Source: Chitinibacter tainanensis DSM 15459 (lineage in GTDB: Bacteria > Pseudomonadota > Gammaproteobacteria > Burkholderiales > Chitinibacteraceae). Taken from it: a stretch of 64,000 nucleotides of DNA. The translations under genes and the position numbers were made by a program. Each line of letters starts with the position of its first letter. The stretch's first letter is position 1. The stretch is from NCBI RefSeq assembly GCF_000429785.1, contig NZ_AUCN01000009.1, positions 1 to 64,000 on the forward strand, read 5' to 3'. Of the stretch, positions 1 to 7,928 are shown piece after piece. The notes beneath the pieces were generated by a model, which worked only from the letters and a program-made list of their open reading frames with translations, searched no databases and was not told the origin of the DNA.

Positions 1-1206
1 TACAGCTACAGTCTGGATGGCGGCAAAACGTGGACAACGTACACCGGTGCGATTGCGCTGAAAGCCGGCACGAACGACCTGCAAGTCAAAACCATCACGG
101 TGGCTGATGGCATCAAGGAGCCCGACGAAAACTTCAGTCTGAGCGCCAAGCTGACCAGCAATGGTAAAGACTACAACGATAGTGGCATGGCAACGATTCT
201 GGATGAACGCAACGCCTACTACGGTGCCGGCGGGGTAGATACTTTCCAGCTGACTTCAGGTTCGGGAAAAAACGCCGTGCTGAATATCAGCCTGAATTCC
301 TATATGTACCAGAATGCCAATGGTCAACCGGTGTGGGCCGATATTGGTGCCGGGCCAGGGATGCAGGTGCAGAAACAAGTACAGGTGACGGTGGATACCG
401 ATCTGACCATCCGTTCCAATGACAGTAACGATTACGTTGATCTGGGTATTAGCCATGCTAACAACACGGTTTATACCGGCTCATCATTGCCAAATGCGCT
501 GAGCAGTAACCCGACACAAAGCACCATCTTGGCATCAAAATTCATGACAGGCTCTTTGACTGGGGCCAATGCAATTATTGATGCGGATGGGATTGCGAAG
601 CAGGACGCACTAAGCCAAGTGCAGCCGATTTCCGATACCGTGAATACTGGTCGAGGTAACGACCACATTATTGGCCAAGGTGGCAATCTGGTTGCCCATG
701 GCGGTGCTGGGGATGACTACATTGTTGGTAATGACGCGACAAGTACGAATGGCGGTGTGGATGGTTTGCGTGGCGGTCTTGGTAATGACACGCTGGATGG
801 CCGCGGTGGGAATGATGTCTTGCGCGGCGATAGTGGCAATGACACCTTAACCGGCGGGGCTGGTGCCGACGTCTTTTATTGGAGCTTGGGCGATCAAGGT
901 GCCGTTGGCACGCCAGCGCGCGACACCATTACCGATTTTGGTGCGGGTGGTGAGAAGGACGTATTGCACTTGAAGGATCTGCTGCAAGGCGAGAACTCGA
1001 ACAATATTACGCAATACCTGCACTTTGAAAAATCAGGTACCGACACCATCGTGCACATCAGCAGTAAAGGCGAATTCAGCGGCAGTAACTGGGTGGCCAA
1101 GGAAGATCAGGTGATTACGCTGCAAGGTGTAGATCTGACTACGGCTGGCAATGATCAGGCCATTATTCAAGATCTGATCAAAACCGGTAAATTGCTGGTG
1201 GACTAA
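1..1206 (+). CDS. C-terminal part of RTX-type calcium-binding protein (type I secretion substrate)
   Basis: The reading frame is open from base 1, so the 5' end lies outside the window and 401 residues are visible. Glycine-aspartate nonapeptide repeats of the GGxGxDxLx type run through nt 690-870 (for example GGAGDDYIVGND and GGLGNDTLDGRGGND). They are followed by ADVFYW and DTITDFGAGGEKDVLHL, the usual C-terminal region of T1SS-exported RTX proteins. Such proteins leave through an ABC/HlyD/TolC channel, fold on calcium outside the cell and often act as adhesins or exoenzymes. The upstream part resembles an Ig-like or bacterial-adhesin spacer (YSLDGGKTWTTY). No exporter genes are in the window, and the catalytic or adhesive role cannot be told from this fragment. 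Confidence 0.9.
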   Translation, partial: YSYSLDGGKTWTTYTGAIALKAGTNDLQVKTITVADGIKEPDENFSLSAKLTSNGKDYNDSGMATILDERNAYYGAGGVDTFQLTSGSGKNAVLNISLNSYMYQNANGQPVWADIGAGPGMQVQKQVQVTVDTDLTIRSNDSNDYVDLGISHANNTVYTGSSLPNALSSNPTQSTILASKFMTGSLTGANAIIDADGIAKQDALSQVQPISDTVNTGRGNDHIIGQGGNLVAHGGAGDDYIVGNDATSTNGGVDGLRGGLGNDTLDGRGGNDVLRGDSGNDTLTGGAGADVFYWSLGDQGAVGTPARDTITDFGAGGEKDVLHLKDLLQGENSNNITQYLHFEKSGTDTIVHISSKGEFSGSNWVAKEDQVITLQGVDLTTAGNDQAIIQDLIKTGKLLVD

Positions 1207-1230
1207 GCGGTAGTTAGTCTCAACGTTTAA

Positions 1231-1258
1231 AACGGCGACCCATGGTCGCCGTTTTTTT
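1231..1258 (+). terminator. Rho-independent terminator of the RTX gene
   Basis: AACGGCGACC and GGTCGCCGTT form a perfect hairpin directly followed by seven T, 24 bases after the stop codon. Confidence 0.9.
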
Positions 1259-1604
1259 ATGCCCTTGTGGCCGAATGCGTTGGCCAGCGAGTCGGCTAGC
1301 GGGTGTTTAGGCTGATCCGCTTGCTGGTGCGTTGGCTGCGCCAAATGCAACAGTGCTTCGAGCTGCGATCAGTTTTATTGGGTGGGCTAAAAGTCGTTCG
1401 ACTTTTGATCTTCTTGTGGGTATAGCCTTGAAGCCCTTTTATTTATTGGTTTTTGTGGCTATACCCTGTTCTGCGATGTGACGCGTGGCCATGCTATCGG
1501 CATGTTTTGAAATGACTTTTTTCTTTCATGCCCCTGCAACCTGAAATATGTCTAGATGTAACTTTCGCTACTTAAGCTGCCCGCTTTTGCCCAGGAGGTG
1601 GCTT
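1259..1604. other. Intergenic stretch before the sphingomyelinase-like gene
   Basis: No convincing gene is seen. The stretch holds a short perfect palindrome AAAAGTCG-TT-CGACTTTT near 1390-1407 and the 10-bp inverted repeat annotated at 1418-1466. The rest shows no codon structure on either strand. Confidence 0.6.
1418..1466. repeat. Short intergenic palindrome, possible member of the GGGTAT family
   Basis: GGGTATAGCC at 1418-1427 is the exact reverse complement of GGCTATACCC at 1457-1466, separated by an AT-rich 29-base loop. The arms resemble those of the palindromes at 22.9, 55.3 and 58.3 kb. There is no T-run after it, so it is not a simple terminator. Confidence 0.6.
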
Positions 1605-2915
1605 ATGCGGGTCTGGTTATGCTGGTGTGTATTGTGGCTGTGCGGTGTGGTGCACGCCGAAACTTATGTGTATGTGACGAACTCAACCGCGCATACGGTG
1701 CAGGTGTCGACCGTGCAAAGCGGCGCTGGCACTTTGGCCAAGGGTAGTACCTGGGGCACCGAGGCGACTGAGATTCCACCCTATGCCACCCGCAAAGTGC
1801 TGTGGATGAACCGCAATGTGGGCATCAAAAACGGGAAAACTTATTATTTTGATACCCGCATTAGCGCCGCTGGCAGCGTGGTTACGCTGAAACAAAAACT
1901 CACCGGGACTTTTTCTTCCAGCAATTTAAGCCATTCGGCGAGCGACGCGAGCTTTACCGATCCTTGGTATGGCGATCGCGACATTCATACCCGGGCTACG
2001 CAATACGCTGGCCTTGCGAGCAAAGTGTCTTACCGGGCGGAATTTACCGGCGGCTACGATGATTTGTATTACATCATCCAGCCGGATAACCAGCCAGAGC
2101 GCGCCAGCAAAGATAATGAATTCAAGCTGCTGACCTACAATCTGTGGGCCTTGCCGCCGGTGTCGAGCAATAACTGCGTGCGCTTGGATGAAATAGCCAA
2201 CAATCTGGCCGGCTATGATGCGGTGGCGGTGCAGGAAGCCTTTGATAACGATTGCCGCGCCGCTTTCCTGAATAAGCTGCGCACGCAATTTCCGTATCAA
2301 TCGTCTCTGGTGGATATTCCCGACAATATTTATCAGGATGGCGGCACGCTGATTCTGAGCCGCTGGCCGATTTTGCAAGACAAAACCATCGTGTTTGATC
2401 AGTGTACCGGCTCGGATTGCTTGGCCAATAAAGGCGCTAATTACGTGCAGGTGTTGAAAAAAGGCCAGATCTATCATCTAACCAATACCCATGCGCCCTC
2501 ATTTGATAGCGATGAAGCACGGCAGCTGCGCAAATATGCTTTTGGCAAAATTCGTGGCCTGCTCGATGCCCAGAGCGTAGCCAGCCAAGATGTGGTGCTG
2601 ATCGCCGGGGATATGAACGTCAATAAATACAAATTCCCTGATGATTATGCGCAGATGCTCAGCATTTTGCGCGCGACGGCACCAAGCAGTACCGGCTACA
2701 AAAACACCTTTGATGCCGGGGTAAACCTCAATGCGGGCAATGGGCTTTCGGGCGGTACGGTGGAGTATCTGGATTATGTGCTGGTCGGTAGCGGCACGCG
2801 CCAGCCACTGAGTGCGAGCAACGATGTGCGTGTTTTGCGCACCTTGCGCCCCGAGCTGTGGTCGATCCGCGATTTGTCCGATCATTTTCCGGTTGCCGGT
2901 TTGTTTAGCTTTTAA
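1605..2915 (+). CDS. Secreted sphingomyelinase C-like phosphodiesterase (endonuclease/exonuclease/phosphatase fold)
   Basis: This 436-residue protein has an N-terminal signal peptide (hydrophobic core about residues 3-14, cleavage after VHA), a beta-rich N-terminal region (about 20-165) and an EEP catalytic domain from about residue 174. Metal and catalytic motifs are visible: TYNLW (177-181), VQE (E211), NTHAP (about 294), GDMN (335-338) and SDHFPV (D426-H427). The family hydrolyses sphingomyelin, or related phosphodiester lipids, to ceramide and phosphocholine outside the cell. An ATG lies upstream at 1548, but AGGAGG at 1593-1598 places the start at 1605. The next gene starts 2 bases after the stop, so the two are probably co-translated. 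The exact lipid substrate is inferred, not shown. Confidence 0.82.
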   Translation: MRVWLCWCVLWLCGVVHAETYVYVTNSTAHTVQVSTVQSGAGTLAKGSTWGTEATEIPPYATRKVLWMNRNVGIKNGKTYYFDTRISAAGSVVTLKQKLTGTFSSSNLSHSASDASFTDPWYGDRDIHTRATQYAGLASKVSYRAEFTGGYDDLYYIIQPDNQPERASKDNEFKLLTYNLWALPPVSSNNCVRLDEIANNLAGYDAVAVQEAFDNDCRAAFLNKLRTQFPYQSSLVDIPDNIYQDGGTLILSRWPILQDKTIVFDQCTGSDCLANKGANYVQVLKKGQIYHLTNTHAPSFDSDEARQLRKYAFGKIRGLLDAQSVASQDVVLIAGDMNVNKYKFPDDYAQMLSILRATAPSSTGYKNTFDAGVNLNAGNGLSGGTVEYLDYVLVGSGTRQPLSASNDVRVLRTLRPELWSIRDLSDHFPVAGLFSF

Positions 2916-2917
2916 TC

Positions 2918-3883
2918 ATGCGGCCGAACCGAATTGCGATCATCGCGCTGGCCGCGCTCAGCGGCCTAGCCTGGTATGCGCTAGCGCCAAACTCAACCAC
3001 GCCTGAGCCCGCGCCGGCGGTGGCGTCAGCCGCTGCTGCGCGCAATGCCACGGCGAGTTTTCCGGCCCACTGGGGCCGGAGCACTTCGCCAGAGCTGGCT
3101 GCGCGGCAAGCTGCGCAATGGCAGGCGGCGGCGGGGCCAGTGCAGCAATGGGCCCAGCAAGGCCAGCTGCAGCGCTGGTGGCAGCAGGCGCAGCAAGACT
3201 GCGCGCGCGCGGCCGAAACGGACTGCCGGGGTTATTGGCTAGCGGTGCTGGCGGCACAACCGGCAACACCGGCGCAGCAAGTGTTACTGCAAGCCTTGCA
3301 AACGCTACCCAAGCTCAACGAAGCTGAGCCAAAACTGGTGCAATCGCTCAATACGCCGCTGGCCGAGCGGCTGGCTAAGCTCAGCCAATTGCGCCAGCAG
3401 GTGATGGGGCCCGAGGCGGCTAAGGCGTGGTTTGGGCAAGAAGAAGCGCTGGTGGCGTACAAGGCCGCGGTGAATGATTTTGCCCGCCATGAGGCGAAAA
3501 CCCTGCGCCAGCCAGCGCGGTTGCAAGCGCTGGAGGCGCTGCGGGTGCAGCATTATGGCGATTATTATGCTGAGCTGAAGGCCGCCGAAACACCGGCGCA
3601 ACGCTTCGAGCTGGAATACCGGCTGGCCCTGCTGGATCAACCTAGCCCCGAGCAGGCCACGCAGTTGCGTGAGCAGCTACTCAACCGCTACTTCGAGCCG
3701 CTGGCGGCCCGTGAGCGCGCCGAGCAGTTCCGCCAGCAGGCCCAGCAGCAACAGCAACGGGCGAATTATCAGCAGGGCTTGCAGGCGCTGGCGCAGCAAC
3801 GGCAGGCACAAGGCTGGAGTGAAGAGCGTTATACGCAAGCCGTGGCGCAATGGCGGGCGCAGGTGTTTGGCCCGGGGGCCTGA
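2918..3883 (+). CDS. Membrane-anchored lipase chaperone (Lif)-like foldase
   Basis: This 321-residue protein has one N-terminal membrane anchor (about residues 6-23), an Ala/Pro-rich linker to about residue 50 and an otherwise helical, Gln/Ala-rich body, the layout of Lif foldases. Residues about 158-177 (LRQQVMGPEAAKAWFG followed by QEEAL) match the Lif repeat seen in Pseudomonas and Burkholderia lipase chaperones. The Lif signature RxxFDYxLSA that activates family I lipases is not found; the corresponding region reads QRWWQQAQ. Cys95 and Cys103 could form a disulfide. Lying 2 bases after the sphingomyelinase-like gene, it probably folds or escorts that enzyme in the periplasm. That role is inference from order and architecture; a different helical periplasmic protein is possible. 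Confidence 0.6.
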   Translation: MRPNRIAIIALAALSGLAWYALAPNSTTPEPAPAVASAAAARNATASFPAHWGRSTSPELAARQAAQWQAAAGPVQQWAQQGQLQRWWQQAQQDCARAAETDCRGYWLAVLAAQPATPAQQVLLQALQTLPKLNEAEPKLVQSLNTPLAERLAKLSQLRQQVMGPEAAKAWFGQEEALVAYKAAVNDFARHEAKTLRQPARLQALEALRVQHYGDYYAELKAAETPAQRFELEYRLALLDQPSPEQATQLREQLLNRYFEPLAARERAEQFRQQAQQQQQRANYQQGLQALAQQRQAQGWSEERYTQAVAQWRAQVFGPGA

Positions 3884-3885
3884 GC

Positions 3886-5160
3886 TTAGCGCGTGGTGAC
3901 CGGCCCTAGCGGCTGGCCGTTGGCGCCAAACCATTGCCAGCTGAGCGCGGCGCCACGAATCTGTACGCGCAGATAGTTATTCTCGGCATAGAACTGCCGC
4001 AGCTGCGTAGCGCCGTAGCCGGTTTGCTCGGGATCAGGCGGCGAGGTGAGGGCAGAGGTGGTGAGCTCATGCACGACTTCTTGGTCAAACTGGCGGGTGA
4101 ATTCGGCGCTGTGATGGCGATCGCCGCTCATGTAGAGCAAGCGGCTGGCGGGCGGTTGTTGCAACAGTCGTTCGCGCCAGCGCTGCTGCTCGACCGCCGC
4201 ATGCGACCAGCCTTCCTCGCCCGGCGCACCGACCCACCACTGGCTACCGCCCAGCAACAGGGTGTGGGCCACATCGCGCTGCTGCACTTGTTGGTGCAAC
4301 CACGCGAGCTGGGCCTCGCCAAAGAGCTGGCGCTGATAGGCCGGTACACTACGGCCGCGCCGCGCACTGCGGTTATCGGTGAACAAGAGCCGCACCTGCC
4401 CGAGCTGGAGCGCAAAATACGGCGTGCCACTGGGTGGGTTGGCCCACATGAGGGAAAACACCTGCGCACTTAATTTCGCGCTGGGGGCGCTGCTGTCGGC
4501 GTCGTTCAGGCCAAAATCGTGGTCATCCCAAATGGCATAATTGGGCATGGCGGTCAGTAATTCGGCCAGCGCGGCATGCTGGCGTTGCCGCTGATAGGCG
4601 CGGCACATGGCGCCCGCCTGGCTGAGATCATCGGGCGTGAAGTACAGATGATCGCCCAGCCACAGCATGGCCGGATTGGGTTGCTGGCGTGCATCGGCGA
4701 CGATGCTGGCCAAAATCGGCTCTCGCCCAAACCAGCCCAGTTTTTGCAGGCAAGAGCCGATGTAGAGCGTGTGCTCGCTCGCCGGTGCGGCGACCGGTAG
4801 CTGAATACTGCGCGCAGCGCCGAGCGTTTGATCGTTCGCGCGCAGTTGCGCAGCCAGTGTTTGGCCGGCGAAGTGGGCGGGCAGCTGAAACAGCGCGCTC
4901 GTCCAGCCCTCAAGCACCTGTAGTTGCAGCGGTGCGAGCTGCTGCTGAGCCAGTTGCAACTGCAGCTGTGGATATACACCTGGTATGTATGTCCGTAGCA
5001 GCCAATCCCTATTTGCCATTTGACCCAATACCCATTGTGGTTCGGCTTGCGTTTGGCAAGCCGGCAGGAGTGCGCCGGCGGCAAGGCCCGCTAAAAACTG
5101 CCGCCGGGGCAAGACGGGGGCAGGATGCAAATGGGTAGAAGAAGTGGCTGCTTGAGGCAT
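3886..5160 (-). CDS. PhoD-like metallophosphatase with Tat-type lipoprotein signal
   Basis: This 424-residue protein belongs to the PhoD-like phosphatase family. The motifs GSCLQ, WLGDHLYF, IWDDHDFG and SGDRHHSAE form the binuclear metal centre of metallophosphatases. The N-terminus has a twin-arginine LPRRQFLAG at residues 18-26 and a lipobox ending LPAC (Cys35), so it is probably Tat-exported and lipidated. PhoD enzymes remove phosphate from mono- and diesters. The ATG at 5160 is preferred; a TTG two codons upstream is possible and no strong Shine-Dalgarno is seen. It converges on the sphingomyelinase/foldase pair with only 2 bases between stops. Release of phosphate from phosphocholine made by the neighbour is an attractive but unproven link. 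Confidence 0.83.
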   Translation of the reverse strand: MPQAATSSTHLHPAPVLPRRQFLAGLAAGALLPACQTQAEPQWVLGQMANRDWLLRTYIPGVYPQLQLQLAQQQLAPLQLQVLEGWTSALFQLPAHFAGQTLAAQLRANDQTLGAARSIQLPVAAPASEHTLYIGSCLQKLGWFGREPILASIVADARQQPNPAMLWLGDHLYFTPDDLSQAGAMCRAYQRQRQHAALAELLTAMPNYAIWDDHDFGLNDADSSAPSAKLSAQVFSLMWANPPSGTPYFALQLGQVRLLFTDNRSARRGRSVPAYQRQLFGEAQLAWLHQQVQQRDVAHTLLLGGSQWWVGAPGEEGWSHAAVEQQRWRERLLQQPPASRLLYMSGDRHHSAEFTRQFDQEVVHELTTSALTSPPDPEQTGYGATQLRQFYAENNYLRVQIRGAALSWQWFGANGQPLGPVTTR

Positions 5161-5320
5161 GATCAATCGCTGGGAGCAAGGCTGGCACAGCGGTGCCAGT
5201 GGCTAAAGCGGGCGATTGTAATGCTTGGCGGTGCGCCGTGCATACCTAAGCGCAGGTGCACTGGCAGGGCGCTATACACGCTGCTAGTCTGAGTGGTGTC
5301 TTGCTGACTCGGATAACCCC

Positions 5321-6076
5321 ATGCCACGCTGCTGGCTACTCTTTTTTTTGCTGGGCTGGTGCGCCACGGTGCCGGCGGCGCCTGCGCTGAGCATCACGCT
5401 GAGCAATGGTGAATGGCCGCCGTATATGGGCGAAAAGCTGCCTGGGGGCGGGCGCTTAAGCCGGGTGGTGAGTGAGGCATTCGCGAGCGAAAATGTCAGT
5501 GTTCGCTATCAATTTATGCCCTGGGTGCGTGCGCTGCACGATGCCCGACAAGGGCGGGTGGCGGGCTCGGTGGGCTGGTTGCTCACTCCTGATCGACAGC
5601 GCGATTTTCTGTTTTCCGACCCGCTCTACACCGGCCGCGTAGTGATGTTTTACCGCCGCGATAGCACTGCGCCCTGGTCGCCGTGGCGCCTGATCAAAGG
5701 GCGGCGGCTGGGCTTATCACGCGGCTATGATTATGGCGCGGCAGTGTGGCCGGCGCTCACTCAGCCCGGTGCGCAAAATACGCTGGATGAGGCGGTAGAT
5801 GATCTGACCAATCTGAAAAAACTGGCCGCCGGCTATATTGATGGCTTTCCCTGTGATGAAGCCGTGTGCTGGAATCTGATTCAAACGCATTGGCCGCCGG
5901 CGGAGCAAGGCCAATTTGCCACCACCAAAGAGGCGCTGCACGAGTCGCCGATACACCTCGTAATTAATCGCCAGCATGAACATGCCCAAGAGTTGATAGC
6001 GCGCTTTAATCGCGGCTTGCACAAGTTAAAACGCAGCCCACAGTGGGCACAAATCATGCCCGCTTCACCACGATAA
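5321..6076 (+). CDS. Periplasmic solute-binding protein, family 3 type
   Basis: This 251-residue protein has a cleavable signal peptide (LLFFLLGWCATVPAA) followed by a type II periplasmic-binding fold. The segment NGEWPPYMGEKLPGGG and the central VGWLLTPDRQRDFLFSDP are typical of amino-acid-type substrate-binding proteins (SBP_bac_3). Stand-alone members without ABC permease neighbours are common in betaproteobacteria and their ligands are mostly unknown. No permease or ATPase lies nearby. The gene is monocistronic, divergent from the PhoD-like gene, with 160 bases between the starts. Confidence 0.8.
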   Translation: MPRCWLLFFLLGWCATVPAAPALSITLSNGEWPPYMGEKLPGGGRLSRVVSEAFASENVSVRYQFMPWVRALHDARQGRVAGSVGWLLTPDRQRDFLFSDPLYTGRVVMFYRRDSTAPWSPWRLIKGRRLGLSRGYDYGAAVWPALTQPGAQNTLDEAVDDLTNLKKLAAGYIDGFPCDEAVCWNLIQTHWPPAEQGQFATTKEALHESPIHLVINRQHEHAQELIARFNRGLHKLKRSPQWAQIMPASPR

Positions 6077-6193
6077 TCAGCCACCTTTTTCCCAGCAAAA
6101 CCTAGCGCTACTCTCGCTGTGATTCAGCTTGGAGCTGGTTTTCAGTGAGTCGATCACTGCCGTTGACAACTGCACTTAGCGCCAGCTATTGCG

Positions 6194-6679
6194 CTAGCCC
6201 TCGGCATTCGCGGCTAAATGCTGACGCACTCCCGTGCGGCGCACGTATTCGGTAAGTAAAGCTTGTGCCTCGGCCTGCATAAAGCCCGTGATCACCTGCA
6301 AGCGGCTGTGTTTGTAGGCGTAATAGTCTGCATGTGGCAGCAGGCGCAACGCGCCCACATCGGGGTCGGGCCGGGCGATCACGATTGATTCAATGCCCAC
6401 ATTAATGATCGCCCCCAAGCACATCATGCAGGGCTCAAGCGTGGTGTAGAGCGTGCACTCGCGTTTATGTTCAGCCAGAAATGACGCGATCGATTCAATG
6501 GCTGCCAGCTCGGCATGTCGCGTGTCATCGGCGGGAGTGGAGATGGCATTACGGCCCAGCGCAATAACTCGATCATGGTGAACAATCGCAGCCCCAATGG
6601 GTAAGTTGCCGGCTTCAAGCGCAATCGAAGCTTCATTCAGGGCGGCAAGCATAAATTCCGGAGCAGGATGTGCGGGCAT
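6194..6679 (-). CDS. Nucleoside/guanine deaminase-like zinc enzyme
   Basis: This cytidine/deoxycytidylate deaminase-fold protein has the zinc motifs HAE (RHAELAAIES) and PCMMC (TTLEPCMMCLGAI); the Glu of HAE is the proton shuttle. With the ATG at 6679 it has 161 residues, the usual size for this family. In-frame ATGs upstream at 6718 and 6940 would add a poorly structured N-terminal tail, and none has a strong ribosome site. The C-terminal half (ADYYAYKHSRLQVITGF) is closer to stand-alone nucleoside deaminases (guanine or cytosine) than to tRNA adenosine deaminase TadA, so it is probably a salvage enzyme. The substrate is not certain. Confidence 0.78.
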   Translation of the reverse strand: MPAHPAPEFMLAALNEASIALEAGNLPIGAAIVHHDRVIALGRNAISTPADDTRHAELAAIESIASFLAEHKRECTLYTTLEPCMMCLGAIINVGIESIVIARPDPDVGALRLLPHADYYAYKHSRLQVITGFMQAEAQALLTEYVRRTGVRQHLAANAEG

Positions 6680-7005
6680 GGCTGATGGCGAGGCGAGAAA
6701 GTAGCTAGAGCTTAGCATGCCCGCGTCAGTTTTAGCGTGGCAGTGTTGGCGCTTAGATCGCTGCCTTAATGCAGTGTTGTGATTGAGCAGGCTGGGGCTC
6801 ACCATCGGCCTGATTCTTGCGAGGCGCTTTTTGCTGTGATGACCTGCGTTCTGCTCAATACGTTTGAACAGATGAATGCAAATCCCGTGGCCAAGTAGTG
6901 ACAACCGGTCGTGACAATAGCCGGGACAAAACGGGGACACTTGGGTGCGGTTTTATAGTGTTTTTATGTGGTTTTCTGCATTTTTTCGTGGCGGCGCAGA
7001 AATGA
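6680..7005. other. Intergenic stretch between deaminase and tRNA-Leu terminator
   Basis: No supported gene. The reading frames crossing it have no family features, and one runs through the tRNA. GGGACA and GGGGACA motifs recur near 6921-6942, but no integrase fragment or attachment-site duplication of the tRNA end is visible. Confidence 0.5.
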
Positions 7006-7050
7006 AAAAAGCCCGCAAAACCTAGTAAATACGTGGTTTTGCGGGCTTTT
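7006..7050 (-). terminator. Terminator downstream of tRNA-Leu
   Basis: On the minus strand a long hairpin (AGCCCGCAAAACC with GGTTTTGCGGGCT) is followed by a run of T, about 25 bases past the tRNA CCA end. Confidence 0.88.
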
Positions 7051-7073
7051 CTACTTGTCCTGCCAGAAGCAGG

Positions 7074-7158
7074 TGGTGCGCAACACGAGACTCGAACTCG
7101 CACGCCTTGCGGCACAGCGACCTCAACGCTGCGTGTCTACCAATTCCACCAATCGCGC
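7074..7158 (-). tRNA. tRNA-Leu (anticodon GAG)
   Basis: Read on the minus strand this is an 85-base class II tRNA. The acceptor stem GCGCGAT pairs with GTTGCGC, the D region is GTGGAATTGGTAGACAC, the anticodon loop is TTGAGGT (GAG at 7122-7124), there is a variable arm, the T arm contains GTTCGAGTC, and the discriminator A is followed by an encoded CCA. The long variable arm and the D region are characteristic of bacterial leucine tRNAs. It decodes CUC/CUU codons. Confidence 0.97.
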
Positions 7159-7306
7159 ACTAACTAACACTCACAAAAGCTAATGAGGTATGCATTTCGT
7201 GAGGAACGGAATATTAACGGCTCGGCGGCGCTTTGTCTAGTGCTGTCTGCAAAATCGCGACTTTGCCGTGCCCGACTTGATGCACATTAAAAGGGCAGTC
7301 ACACTC

Positions 7307-7316
7307 TTGCTATACA
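7307..7316 (+). promoter_or_regulatory. Candidate extended -10 promoter for the 7347 gene
   Basis: TGCTATACA carries the TGn extension before a TATACA -10 box, about 30 bases upstream of the start codon. No clear -35 is seen. Confidence 0.4.
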
Positions 7317-7346
7317 GTGTGTCGCAACCCCATTGGAGAATATGTG

Positions 7347-7850
7347 ATGACAACTTCCGCTCGCTATCGCGTTTATGCCCGCGCCAGCACCAAATTGCCA
7401 GAATCTCTGCGCAGCAACGATGGCATTCGCCAAGCCCTATCTGCCGTTGAAGAATATTTCCCGCTGAAACTGACTCTGGAAGATCAGCATTTTGAATTGC
7501 TGAAAGCCAGCTCAAAAACCTTTGCCCGTTATATGGTCCCAGGCAGCTTGGTAGACGCTTCATTCCAGTTTGATGCTTTGTGCGAGATTTCGAGCGAGCT
7601 GTTTAAAGAAGTACGCGATGTACGCAAAAAAGTAAAAGACATCGTGAGCGATTACGAAGATGAGCTGGAAAGCGATCACGTGGGCGCGCTGCAGTATGTG
7701 AAAGAATTCCGCTCTGAAATGGGCCCGGCTTTGGCCAAATCGATTGTTTTGCGCCGCTTTGCTAACTGCGTTGATGCGGTGTTGTTGGCGCAAATCCAAT
7801 ACTCAGCTGAGAACGTTGAGATCGAGCTGCACATCGAAGAGCAAAAATAA
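7347..7850 (+). CDS. Conserved-looking hypothetical cytoplasmic protein
   Basis: This 167-residue soluble acidic protein has no signal peptide or membrane segment. A GGAGAA at 7335-7340 selects the ATG at 7347. The central part (about residues 70-110, with KEVRDVRKKVKDIVSDYEDELES) is strongly charged and probably a long helix or coiled coil. The composition is ordinary for the chromosome and a clean terminator follows, so it is a real monocistronic gene. I do not recognise the family and assign no function. Confidence 0.7.
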   Translation: MTTSARYRVYARASTKLPESLRSNDGIRQALSAVEEYFPLKLTLEDQHFELLKASSKTFARYMVPGSLVDASFQFDALCEISSELFKEVRDVRKKVKDIVSDYEDELESDHVGALQYVKEFRSEMGPALAKSIVLRRFANCVDAVLLAQIQYSAENVEIELHIEEQK

Positions 7851-7871
7851 GCTTTTCGCGCTTTAAGTAAT

Positions 7872-7898
7872 AAAAAGCCCCGCAATGCGGGGCTTTTT
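7872..7898. terminator. Bidirectional terminator between the 7347 gene and purL
   Basis: AAAAAGCCCCGC-AAT-GCGGGGCTTTTT is a perfect hairpin with A- and T-runs on both sides, serving two convergent genes. Confidence 0.92.
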
Positions 7899-7928
7899 GC
7901 TGACTGGCCATAGCGGCCAGTGCCGGGC

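Noticed and set aside
1389-1406. AAAAGTCG/CGACTTTT hairpin as a gene terminator
   Set aside because: It is far from the RTX stop, which has a better terminator at 1231-1258, and the following bases are not T-rich.
6680-7073. Possible integrated element next to tRNA-Leu
   Set aside because: No integrase, no duplicate of the tRNA 3' end and no change of gene style were seen within the window.
6855-7115. 86-codon minus-strand frame before the tRNA
   Set aside because: It runs through the tRNA 3' part and its terminator, so it cannot be a normal gene.
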